Of a DNA stretch of 63,204 nt, positions 51,883 through 59,854 are shown piece after piece; within the stretch, counting starts at the first letter, position 1, and the number at the start of each line of letters is the position of its first letter. Source of the stretch: Methanoculleus sp. (GTDB taxonomy: Archaea; Halobacteriota; Methanomicrobia; Methanomicrobiales; Methanomicrobiaceae). A program made the position numbers and the translations under genes. Where the stretch lies: assembly GCA_011048835.1 (NCBI GenBank), contig DSDF01000082.1, forward strand, positions 1-63,204, given 5' to 3'. Below the pieces are notes generated by a model that did no database searches, was not told where the DNA came from, and saw nothing but the letters and a program-made list of their open reading frames with translations.

Positions 51883-53876
51883 GTCCGCACCGCTTCCGCA
51901 AACGAGGCCGTATCGCATGCTTCCAGCTCCTCCTGCATCCACGGCGGCAGCCCGGCGTGCACCTTTCTGTCCAGGAACCTCGAGTCGCCGAGGACGAGCA
52001 GCCCCGTATCCTCCGGCGTCCGCAGCACGCGGCCCAGCGCCTGCAGCGCCCGGTTGATTGCCGGCAGGGTGTAGGAGATAAACTCTCCCTCCTCGCCGAA
52101 CTTGGAGCGGTAGTACTCGATCACCATTTTGCGCACCGGGTTGAAGGGGGCGAGGGGGAGGCCGATGACCATTGCCCCGGTGAGCAGTTCCCCCCGGTAG
52201 TCGAGCCCCTCGCTCCATTTCCCCCCGCACACCCCGAAGAGGATCCCCGCCCTGCCCTGCGCGGGCAGGGAGAGAAAGCGCTTCAGGGCCGCTGAGGCCT
52301 CGGACGAGTTTGACGGCTCGATGAATACCTCTTTTCCGGCGAGCGTGGCGCCGATGGACGCGGTGTGCGTGTTGAGCAGGTCGTAGGAGGGGAAATACAC
52401 GGCGAGGTTACCGCCCACCCCCGCAAATGTCCGGATGTATTCGCCGATGCGGGCGGTGTTTTCGGGATCGCGCCGCTGGCGGTAGGCGGAGGTGATGTCG
52501 CGGGTGCACAGGAGCCTGCGATGCTCTTGCGGGAAGGCGTTGGGGAGGGAGAGGGTGGCGACCTCTGCATTGCCGAAGTAGTAGCGGCGGTAGCTCTCGA
52601 CCGGCGAAAGGGTGCCGCTGATGAGCACCGTGCAGGGATGGGCAGCGGCGATCTCCTGCAGGGTGTCGGCGGGATCGATGTTGCGCACCTCCAGAAACAC
52701 TTCCTCGTCCACCTTTCTATAGACGGAGAGAAACGCGTTGCTCTCCGTGGAGCGCAGGATGTGGTAGAAGAAATCGCACAGCCGTTCGGCGGCGCTCTCC
52801 CGGAACTCCCCCGCCTGCATGTTCCGCTCCCGGATCGCCTCGGAGAGCGAGAGGAGGTCTTCGATGATCTGGTCGAAGGTCGCATACAGCGATCCGCCCA
52901 GCACATGGCGGGTAAAGATCGCCGGATCAAACCAGTCCTCCTCCTTCCACGAGCGGCGCAGGGACTCCATGAACGCCGTGATCCGGGGGAGGATCCTGAG
53001 GACGGCGTCGGCGCTGCTCTGCCGCGAGCGCATGCCCCCGATCTCGTGGTAGGCCGCCTCGAGGTTCCTCTCCCCGAGGCTCACGCTCTGGATGCTCTGG
53101 ATGGTATCGCCGCAGTTGTGCGCTTCGTCGATCAGAAGGAGGGTCCGTTCCGCTTCGATATCGAGCGAATCGAAGATCTGCTCCCTGATCTGCCCGTCAA
53201 AGAGGTGGTGGAAGTTGACGAGCACCACGTCCGCCTCCCGCGCCGCCTGGAGCATCACCTCGTAGGGGCAGAGGTCGCCGCAGAACTCGTGGAGGGTTTC
53301 GGGTGCGACAAGGCGCGAGCACGCCCGCTCCCCGAGGGTGCGCAGTTTGGCCGATGGCAGCATCTTGAGCCCTTCGCTTGTCTCTGCGTAACTGCGCGTG
53401 TGGATAAAATAAGGGCAGATGACGGGGTGGTCCATCGACACCCTTCGCATCTGCTGCCTGATGAACGGGTCTTTCGTGGGCACGAGCGCTCCCCGCTGCG
53501 CTCGTTCGCGCATCAGCGAGGTGGAAAAGGTCTTGAGGCCTTCGCAGAGGCGGTAGGTGTCGCCCGCACCCGCCATGGGGCACATGTTCCCCTTCCCCAC
53601 GAGGTAGGCGAATTTCAGGCGCCCCCGCTTCTTCCGGATGAGCTCGAGCTCGCGGACGAAGGTGGTGAGCTGGCTGACGGTGCGCACCGCAACGACCACT
53701 TTCCTGCCCGCAGCAGCGGCGAGCAGCGCTGCCACGACGCTGGACTTGCCGCTCCCGGTCGGCGCGTCGATCATGGCAATCCCGCCCTCTGCGGCGGTCC
53801 GGGCTACCAGGTCGAGCATCCTCTGCTGGTGGGGGCGATAAGACTCGTAGGGAAACCACGCATCGAGGTCGTCCAT
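51873..53876 (-). CDS. XPD/Rad3-type (DinG-like) superfamily 2 DNA helicase
   Basis: A 667-residue helicase. Walker A is DAPTGSGKSS (37-46) and the DEAH box is LLIDEAHNCGDTI. The cluster cysteines fall between motifs I and II (C100, C112, C155 and C204 in DLCPYEVML), as expected for the [4Fe-4S] domain of XPD. Motifs V/VI are in FFGVCGGKWSEGLDYRG-like and INRALQALGRVLRT-like stretches. XPD helicases unwind DNA 5'-3' in repair. The ATG at 53876 is chosen where family similarity begins; start codons further upstream are possible. MGMT follows with a 10-base overlap. Confidence 0.9.
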   Translation of the reverse strand: MDDLDAWFPYESYRPHQQRMLDLVARTAAEGGIAMIDAPTGSGKSSVVAALLAAAAGRKVVVAVRTVSQLTTFVRELELIRKKRGRLKFAYLVGKGNMCPMAGAGDTYRLCEGLKTFSTSLMRERAQRGALVPTKDPFIRQQMRRVSMDHPVICPYFIHTRSYAETSEGLKMLPSAKLRTLGERACSRLVAPETLHEFCGDLCPYEVMLQAAREADVVLVNFHHLFDGQIREQIFDSLDIEAERTLLLIDEAHNCGDTIQSIQSVSLGERNLEAAYHEIGGMRSRQSSADAVLRILPRITAFMESLRRSWKEEDWFDPAIFTRHVLGGSLYATFDQIIEDLLSLSEAIRERNMQAGEFRESAAERLCDFFYHILRSTESNAFLSVYRKVDEEVFLEVRNIDPADTLQEIAAAHPCTVLISGTLSPVESYRRYYFGNAEVATLSLPNAFPQEHRRLLCTRDITSAYRQRRDPENTARIGEYIRTFAGVGGNLAVYFPSYDLLNTHTASIGATLAGKEVFIEPSNSSEASAALKRFLSLPAQGRAGILFGVCGGKWSEGLDYRGELLTGAMVIGLPLAPFNPVRKMVIEYYRSKFGEEGEFISYTLPAINRALQALGRVLRTPEDTGLLVLGDSRFLDRKVHAGLPPWMQEELEACDTASFAEAVRTWR

Positions 53877-53970
53877 GATTGCAGGTACTGTTGGAGTCCC
53901 TGTCACATGTACCCTTGGATTGGCCCCCGTACGCCCGGTGCAACCGGTAATCTGCCGGTACATTTCGTAA

Positions 53971-53994
53971 TTTTTATAATCTCACACATATATC
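53971..53994 (+). promoter_or_regulatory. TATA elements upstream of the small membrane protein gene
   Basis: Two boxes, TTTATAAT (53973-53980) and CATATATC (53987-53994), precede the ATG at 54014. The nearer one is at the spacing of a leaderless transcript. Confidence 0.4.
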
Positions 53995-54013
53995 TGGGGG
54001 TTGAGGCTCGTAC

Positions 54014-54247
54014 ATGGCTCTGAAATTTGAGGTCATTGACAAGATTGCAGCGCTTCTCACTGCTGCATTTGGGCTGGTTGCCGCTCTTGCCTGGAACGGC
54101 GCAATACAGGCAATATTTGCAGAGGTATTCGGCGAAGCCGGGAACATCGCAGCGATGCTGAGCTATGCGGTTGTCGTGACCGTGATTGCCGTCCTGGTGA
54201 CCATCTGGATAGGGCGGGTTGCGGAGAAGGCAAAGAGCGAATCCTGA
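54014..54247 (+). CDS. Small two-helix membrane protein (DUF5654-like)
   Basis: A 77-residue protein with two membrane helices (about residues 9-30 and 44-68) and charged ends. The stretch VIDKIAALLTAAFGLVAALAWNGAIQ matches a family of small archaeal membrane proteins without known function (DUF5654-like). It stands alone between the XPD-helicase gene and corA, with its own TATA box. A regulatory or scaffold role for a membrane complex is possible but not shown. Confidence 0.78.
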   Translation: MALKFEVIDKIAALLTAAFGLVAALAWNGAIQAIFAEVFGEAGNIAAMLSYAVVVTVIAVLVTIWIGRVAEKAKSES

Positions 54248-54367
54248 ACGGGTTCCAGGGCCATTTCTCTCCACGCGGGGTCGTATCATCCTAGCCGGGG
54301 CTCTGCAGGCACATATACCGCGGTGCTTTAAGGTCAGCTGTCACATACCCACATGATTGGTGATGTC

Positions 54368-55426
54368 ATGACGGAACCCGCGCCCTCCCCTTCTGCGAAA
54401 GCGGGGATGCCCCCCGGCTCGCTCGTGCACATCGGCCCGGCACCCCCGCTGGCGACTGCGATTACGCTGTTCCGGTACAGCGGAAAGGGAATTGCCGAGC
54501 GAAAGGGAGCGACGCTTGCAGAGGTGACCGCCCCCCTCCCCGAAGGAGCGGTGACCTGGATCGATTGCTCGGGCCTGGGCGATATCCGGGCGGTGGAGGC
54601 GATCGGCGCACGGTTCTCGATCCACCCCCTCACCCTCGAGGATATCCTCAACACCCGGCAGAGGCCGAAAATCGAGTATTTCGACCACTACATCTACGTG
54701 GTTTGCAAGATGCTTTCGCTCGAGGAACGGGAAATCCGCACCGAGCAGGTCAGCATTCTCCTCGGCGAAGGGTTTGTCCTCACCTTCCAGGAGCGGGAGG
54801 GCGACGTGTTCGACCCGGTGCGCGCCCGTCTGCGTGCGGGGGGAAACCGGATACGAAGGGAGGAAGCCTGCTATCTCGCCTATTCTCTGCTCGATGCCGT
54901 TGTCGACGGCTACTACGCCATTTTCGAGTGGTTCGGTGAGGTGATCGAGGATCTGGAAGACGAACTCCTCGACGGGCCCGGTACCCGGACACTGCAGGCA
55001 ATCCACGAGAAAAAACGCCTCCTTATCATGATCCGCCGCTCCATCTGGCCGCTGCGCGAGGTGGTGGGTGCGTTCGAGCGGGTGGAATCGCCGCTCGTGA
55101 CCGGCATCACCCCCGTGTACCTCCGTGATGTCTACGACCATACCGTCGAGCTCGTCGAAACCCTCGAGACCTACCGTGATATGATGGGCGGCATGATCGA
55201 TATCTACCTCTCCACAACCAGCAACCGCATGAACGAGATCATGAAGGTGCTGACCATCATCGCCACGATTTTCATCCCTCTCACGTTTATCGCGGGCCTT
55301 TACGGGATGAACTTTGTCGGGATGCCAGAGCTCTCGCATCGCTATGGCTACCCGGCGGTGCTGCTCCTCATGCTTGCGGTGGGGCTCGTCGAGATCTGGT
55401 TTTTCAGGAAGAGAGGGTGGTTGTGA
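54368..55426 (+). CDS. corA: CorA-type magnesium/cobalt/nickel transporter
   Basis: A 352-residue CorA family channel. The cytosolic funnel domain (about 1-285) contains HPLTLEDILNTRQRPKIEYF. Two C-terminal membrane helices follow, with the signature YGMNFVGMPE after the first helix and a basic tail RKRGWL. CorA conducts Mg2+, and some members Co2+ or Ni2+. The neighbouring nickel- and cobalt-dependent acs operon makes metal supply attractive, but this is only context. I prefer the ATG at 54368 (GGTGAT upstream) over the one five codons earlier. Confidence 0.92.
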   Translation: MTEPAPSPSAKAGMPPGSLVHIGPAPPLATAITLFRYSGKGIAERKGATLAEVTAPLPEGAVTWIDCSGLGDIRAVEAIGARFSIHPLTLEDILNTRQRPKIEYFDHYIYVVCKMLSLEEREIRTEQVSILLGEGFVLTFQEREGDVFDPVRARLRAGGNRIRREEACYLAYSLLDAVVDGYYAIFEWFGEVIEDLEDELLDGPGTRTLQAIHEKKRLLIMIRRSIWPLREVVGAFERVESPLVTGITPVYLRDVYDHTVELVETLETYRDMMGGMIDIYLSTTSNRMNEIMKVLTIIATIFIPLTFIAGLYGMNFVGMPELSHRYGYPAVLLLMLAVGLVEIWFFRKRGWL

Positions 55427-55458
55427 CCGGCGAAGATCCCCGTTCGTTCGCAGAAAGC

Positions 55459-55473
55459 CGAAAGCTTATTAAG
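55459..55473 (+). promoter_or_regulatory. BRE/TATA promoter of the acs operon
   Basis: The purine-rich CGAAAG followed by CTTATTAAG lies 43-57 bases before the acsB start, and GGGATGATGC near 55500 is the likely ribosome-binding region. This is the only promoter-like element I see for the six-gene operon. Confidence 0.5.
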
Positions 55474-55515
55474 GTACCACCCCTGCCACTTCGATAACAG
55501 GGATGATGCAAGAGT

Positions 55516-57546
55516 ATGACGTCGATTGATACTGTCCTGGCATCGGGTCGGGAGCGTCTCGATGAGGAAATGGATGCGCTGGAAGGGAGTGTCGGGTACG
55601 AGGAGACGGCATATGCGCTCCCCGTGACCTATGCCGTCACCGGCATGGCGGTGCATGACGCGGCAAGCGCACGGGAGGCATACGCCGCTTCCGGATCCAG
55701 CGTGCTCGTGGCGGGAGAGTGCCTTGCGGCGGCGGGGTATGCCGCCGAAGGGGGGGAAGGGGAGCCCTACACGGGGTTTGTGCCCGACACGGTGCTGCGC
55801 AGGCTCGGGTATTCGCTGGTGGACGGCAGTATCGCAGGGATCGGTCTCGTCGCCGGATCGCCGGATGACGCCGATGCGGCCGCCGCCATCTGCCGGGAGA
55901 TGCAGGAGAAGTACCTGCTCACCTTCCTTGCAGGCGGGGTGATTAAAACCCTCACCGAGGCGGGGGTGAAGGTGGGGCTCGAGTACCGCCTCGTCCCCCT
56001 GGGCTCCACCGGCATGGCGGCGATACATTTCGCCGATATCATCGCCCGCGTGGCGATGATGTTCGGGGGCGTTCAGCCCGGGGATACGGACCGCCTGCTC
56101 AATTACGCCGCCGAACGGGCGAAAGCATTCGTGATTGCCTTTCCGGGCCTCGAAGACGAGGAGGTCGCGGTCATCGATGGTTTCCGGGTGCTGAGCATCC
56201 CCATCCTCACCCCGGAGGGGTATGAAGGCGGGGAATGGATCCGCGTCCCCTACCTCGAAGCGGTGCGGGAAGGGATGGAGCGGCGCGGGATCCGGGTCAA
56301 CGTGGTCGCCATCCCGATTCCCATGGCCTGCTCTCCGGCGTTCGAGGGGAAAAGCATCCGGAAAGAGGAGATGTACGTGGAATTCGGGGGGGCGAAGGCG
56401 GCGGCATTCGAACTCCTCCGCGTGCGGCCCGCGGACGAGGTGGAGGACGGCCGCGTCGAGGTGATCGGCCCGGAGGTGGGCGACCTCGAAGAAGGGTCGG
56501 CGGTGCCGCTGGCAATTCTCGTGGACGTGGCCGGCGCATCGATGAAGAAGGATTACGAACCGGTCCTCGAGCGCAGGATCCACACGTTCCTCAACTACGG
56601 GGAGGGGTCGTGGCATGTCGCCCAGCGCGACCTCGTCTGGGTGCGGCTCACGAAAGACGTGGTCCGGCGGGGCGTAGCGATCGCGGACCTGGGCAGGCTG
56701 CTCGCAAGCAAGTTCCGCGTGGAGTTTCCCGACCTGCTCGATGCCGTGCAGGTGACGCTGGTGACGGACCGGGAGCGCGTGGAGGCGATGCTCGAGGAGG
56801 CCCGGGCCATCTACGACGAGCGCGACGAGCGCATCGCGGGCATGAAGGACGAGGATGTCGGGACCTATTACTCCTGCACCCTCTGCCAGACATTCGCCCC
56901 CAACCACGTCTGCATCATCACCCCCGAACGCCCCGCCCTCTGCGGTGCGATCACCTGGCTGGATGCGAAAATCGCCTACGAGATCGCGCCTGCGGGGGCC
57001 AACCAGCCTGTGGAGAAAGGCGAGCTGATCGATCCCGTCCTCGGCCAGTTCGAGGGGGTGAACCGCTTCGTGAAGAAAGCCTCGCACAGCGCGGTGGACC
57101 GGGTCTCTCTCTACGGGATGATGGAGGAGCCGATGACCTGCTGCGGGTGTTTCGAGTGCATTGCCACGATCCTGCCCGAGGTGAACGGGATCATGATCGT
57201 CAACCGCGATTACCTCGGCGACACGCCGCTGGGCATGACCTTCTCCACTCTCGCCGGCACCATCGGCGGCGGGGCCCAGACACCCGGGTTCGTGGGAATC
57301 TCGAAGGGCTATATCCTCAGCGACCGGTTCCTGCAGGCGGAGAACGGGATCGAGCGGGTGGTCTGGATGCCGTCGCTGCTCAGAAACGAATTGAAGGGCC
57401 GGCTCGAAGAGAAGCTCGAACGGATGGGCATTCCTGAATTGTTCGACAAAATCGCCGACGAGACGGTCGCCGTGAGCGTCGAGGACCTGGCCGAATTCCT
57501 GGCGCGGGTGGATCATCCCGCCCTCGCGATGCGGCCGCTTATTTAG
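55516..57546 (+). CDS. acsB: Acetyl-CoA synthase, bacterial type (AcsB)
   Basis: A 676-residue acetyl-CoA synthase that makes or cleaves acetyl-CoA from CO, CoA and a methyl-corrinoid. All A-cluster ligands are present: C454, C457, C466 and C476 for the [4Fe-4S] cluster, then C543-G544-C545 for the distal nickel. The spacing is identical to that of Moorella AcsB (506, 509, 518, 528; 595-597). About 450 residues precede the cluster, so the N-terminal CODH-contact domain is kept. Archaeal CdhC lacks this domain, which marks the protein as bacterial type. It heads the operon. No CODH gene is adjacent on its 5' side. Confidence 0.95.
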   Translation: MTSIDTVLASGRERLDEEMDALEGSVGYEETAYALPVTYAVTGMAVHDAASAREAYAASGSSVLVAGECLAAAGYAAEGGEGEPYTGFVPDTVLRRLGYSLVDGSIAGIGLVAGSPDDADAAAAICREMQEKYLLTFLAGGVIKTLTEAGVKVGLEYRLVPLGSTGMAAIHFADIIARVAMMFGGVQPGDTDRLLNYAAERAKAFVIAFPGLEDEEVAVIDGFRVLSIPILTPEGYEGGEWIRVPYLEAVREGMERRGIRVNVVAIPIPMACSPAFEGKSIRKEEMYVEFGGAKAAAFELLRVRPADEVEDGRVEVIGPEVGDLEEGSAVPLAILVDVAGASMKKDYEPVLERRIHTFLNYGEGSWHVAQRDLVWVRLTKDVVRRGVAIADLGRLLASKFRVEFPDLLDAVQVTLVTDRERVEAMLEEARAIYDERDERIAGMKDEDVGTYYSCTLCQTFAPNHVCIITPERPALCGAITWLDAKIAYEIAPAGANQPVEKGELIDPVLGQFEGVNRFVKKASHSAVDRVSLYGMMEEPMTCCGCFECIATILPEVNGIMIVNRDYLGDTPLGMTFSTLAGTIGGGAQTPGFVGISKGYILSDRFLQAENGIERVVWMPSLLRNELKGRLEEKLERMGIPELFDKIADETVAVSVEDLAEFLARVDHPALAMRPLI

Positions 57547-57560
57547 GAGAGGATGGGCAC

Positions 57561-58538
57561 ATGAGCGAAGAGCACAATCCTGAACCGGGCAACCGGATCC
57601 TGGAGGTCCGCCTTGGCGCGACGAAGGCGGAGGGAGGGACGCGGGAACGCGTGTATACGGTGGGGGGCGCGGGTACGTTCCCGTTTCTCGGCGCGGGGCC
57701 CGCCGCGGGCCACCCGCCCCGTATCGCCCTTGAAATCTGCGATGATACCCGCACGTGGTCGCCGATCGTGCTCCGCGAGGTCGGGGATCTTGCGGAGGAT
57801 ACGGGTGCATGGGCTGCGGCGGCCGAGACGACGTTCGGCGCGGATATGGTGCGCCTCTCCTTCACCAGCACCCGGCAGCGGGGATTCGACGATTTCGCCT
57901 CGCTGGGCACCACGGTGGAGGAGGTGATCGGGGCGACGAAGTACCCCCTGATCGTCGAGGGGAGCACCGAACCCGCCATCGATTCCGAGGTCTACCGGCG
58001 GATCGGCGAGGCCGCGGAAGGCGAACGCGTCCTGCTCGGGACCGCGGAAGCCGACCGCTACCGCAGCGTGGCGGCATCGGCGCTCGCCTACGGGCACGCC
58101 GTGGTCGCCCAGACGCCCATCGACATCAACCTGGCAAAGCAGCTCAACATCCTGCTGCATGAGACTGCGCTCCCCCCCGAGAGGATCGTCATCGACCCGT
58201 ACACCGGCACCCTGGGGTATGGTTTCGAGTACTCCTACTCGGTGATGGAGCGCATCCGCTCAGTCGCCCTGCAGGGGGACGCCGATCTCGCCCGCCCCAT
58301 GATCAGTTCGGCCATCGATTCCCTCAATGTCAAGGAGGTGCGGGAGGCGGACCCGGAGACCGCGGACGAAGTGGCGATCCGCTGGGAATTTTATGCGGCG
58401 TTTTCCGCGCTCATCGCAGGGGCGGAGATCGTGTGCGTCCGCCACCCCGGCACGGTGGCGCTGTTGCGGGAGGCGCTCCGGGCGCTTCTGGAAGGATCTC
58501 ATCCACAGGAGGAAGCATATGGCGATGAAAGCGCTTGA
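57561..58538 (+). CDS. acsD: Corrinoid iron-sulfur protein small subunit (AcsD)
   Basis: A 325-residue TIM-barrel subunit of the corrinoid iron-sulfur protein. The pattern RIALEICDDTRTWSP, ADMVRLSFTSTRQRG, YPLIVEGSTEPAID and IVIDPYTGTLGYGFEYSYSVMERIR fits AcsD/CdhD. With AcsC it carries the cobalt corrinoid that donates the methyl group to AcsB. It starts 15 bases after acsB with GGAGAGGAT upstream, and overlaps acsC by 20 bases. Confidence 0.94.
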   Translation: MSEEHNPEPGNRILEVRLGATKAEGGTRERVYTVGGAGTFPFLGAGPAAGHPPRIALEICDDTRTWSPIVLREVGDLAEDTGAWAAAAETTFGADMVRLSFTSTRQRGFDDFASLGTTVEEVIGATKYPLIVEGSTEPAIDSEVYRRIGEAAEGERVLLGTAEADRYRSVAASALAYGHAVVAQTPIDINLAKQLNILLHETALPPERIVIDPYTGTLGYGFEYSYSVMERIRSVALQGDADLARPMISSAIDSLNVKEVREADPETADEVAIRWEFYAAFSALIAGAEIVCVRHPGTVALLREALRALLEGSHPQEEAYGDESA

Positions 58539-59853
58539 CATCTACAAGTTACTCCCCAAAACCAACTGCAAGAAATGCGGGTTTCCCACCTGCCTCGCAT
58601 TTGCCATGAAACTTGCCTCGGGCAAGGTGGATGTGGATCTCTGCCCCGACCTCGACGAGCAGACGCGGGAGTTGCTGGGCGGGGCCACTCGCCCCCCCAT
58701 CCGGCTGGTTGCCATCGGCGCGGGGGAGCGGTCGTTTACCGTGGGCGAGGAGTTCGTGCTCTACCGGCATGAGCGGACGTTCTACCATCAGCCCGGGCTG
58801 ATGATGCAGGTTGCCGATACGTGGCCGGAGGAGCGGATCGAGGGGGTCGTGGCGCGGGTGCGTGACGAGACCTTCCACCGCGTCGGGGAGGATCTCTCCG
58901 TCGACGGCATCGCGTTCCGCTGGGAGTCCGGCGATGCGGACCGGTTCGGCGGGGTTGTCGGGACGGTGGAGGCGTGCGCGAGCGTTCCCGAAGTGATCAT
59001 CGCCGACGACCCGGAGGCGCAGGCGGCGGCGCTCGCCCATTGCGGCAACTTCCAGCCGCTCATCCATGCGGCATGCGCCGACACCGCCGAGGCGATGTGC
59101 GATCTCGCCAGAAAATACGGCTGTGCGCTGGCGGTGCGGGCAGGCGACCTCGAGGAACTCAAACGCCTCGTGGGGTTGTGCAGGGACCGCGGCGTCGAGA
59201 ACCTGATGCTCGACCCCGCTCCCGCGACCCTGCGCGACTTCCTCGCCCGGTCGGTCGAGATACGCCGGCGTGCGGTGGAGCGTACCGATCCCGACCTCGG
59301 CTACCCGGTGGTCTTCGATACCGTGCCGCTCGGTCTGCCCGACGCTGCGACGGCGCTCGGGATCCTGAAATATGCCGGTGTCATCATCATCGACGAGCTC
59401 GGGCCCGCCTCCACGATGGCAGCCCTCACCCTCCGCCAGAACATCTACACCGACCCGCAGAAGCCCATCCAGGTGACGCCGGGGCTCTACCCGGTCAATG
59501 CCCCGACCGGCAGCGCCCCCGTGCTGATGACCGTCAATTTCTCCCTCACCTACTTCACCCTGCTCGGCTACCTCGAGGCGGCGGGCATTCCCTGCTATCT
59601 CTTCATCGTGGACACGGAGGGGATGTCCGTGCTCACCGCCGTTGCCGGCGGCAAGCTCACCGAGACGCTGGTGGCGGACGCGATCAAAACGACTGAACTG
59701 GAGAACCGGGTCGATCACCGGGTCCTGATCATCCCCGGCTACGCGGCACCGCTCAGCGGCAAGATCGAGGAGGAGACGGGGTGGGAGGTGCGGGTGGGCC
59801 CGGGCGATGCGGCCGAGATCGGGGAGTACCTGGAGACCGGGTGGGAGGCCTGA
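58519..59853 (+). CDS. acsC: Corrinoid iron-sulfur protein large subunit (AcsC)
   Basis: A 444-residue protein. The N-terminal [4Fe-4S] domain has cysteines C17, C20, C25 and C42 (NCKKCGFPTCLAFAM). A TIM-barrel and a C-terminal corrinoid-binding domain (ITPGLYPVNAPTGSAP-like and VDTEGMSVLTAVAGG stretches) follow. It is the methyl carrier between a methyltransferase and acetyl-CoA synthase. The ATG at 58519 is chosen for AGGAGGAA upstream; the frame extends further up but lies inside acsD. The acsV ATG follows after one base. Confidence 0.94.
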   Translation: MAMKALDIYKLLPKTNCKKCGFPTCLAFAMKLASGKVDVDLCPDLDEQTRELLGGATRPPIRLVAIGAGERSFTVGEEFVLYRHERTFYHQPGLMMQVADTWPEERIEGVVARVRDETFHRVGEDLSVDGIAFRWESGDADRFGGVVGTVEACASVPEVIIADDPEAQAAALAHCGNFQPLIHAACADTAEAMCDLARKYGCALAVRAGDLEELKRLVGLCRDRGVENLMLDPAPATLRDFLARSVEIRRRAVERTDPDLGYPVVFDTVPLGLPDAATALGILKYAGVIIIDELGPASTMAALTLRQNIYTDPQKPIQVTPGLYPVNAPTGSAPVLMTVNFSLTYFTLLGYLEAAGIPCYLFIVDTEGMSVLTAVAGGKLTETLVADAIKTTELENRVDHRVLIIPGYAAPLSGKIEEETGWEVRVGPGDAAEIGEYLETGWEA

Positions 59854-59854
59854 T

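Noticed and set aside
55348-57810. 820-codon minus-strand open frame opposite acsB
   Set aside because: Pure antisense of acsB, whose A-cluster residues match exactly. The antisense product is low-complexity R/H/D/P-rich.
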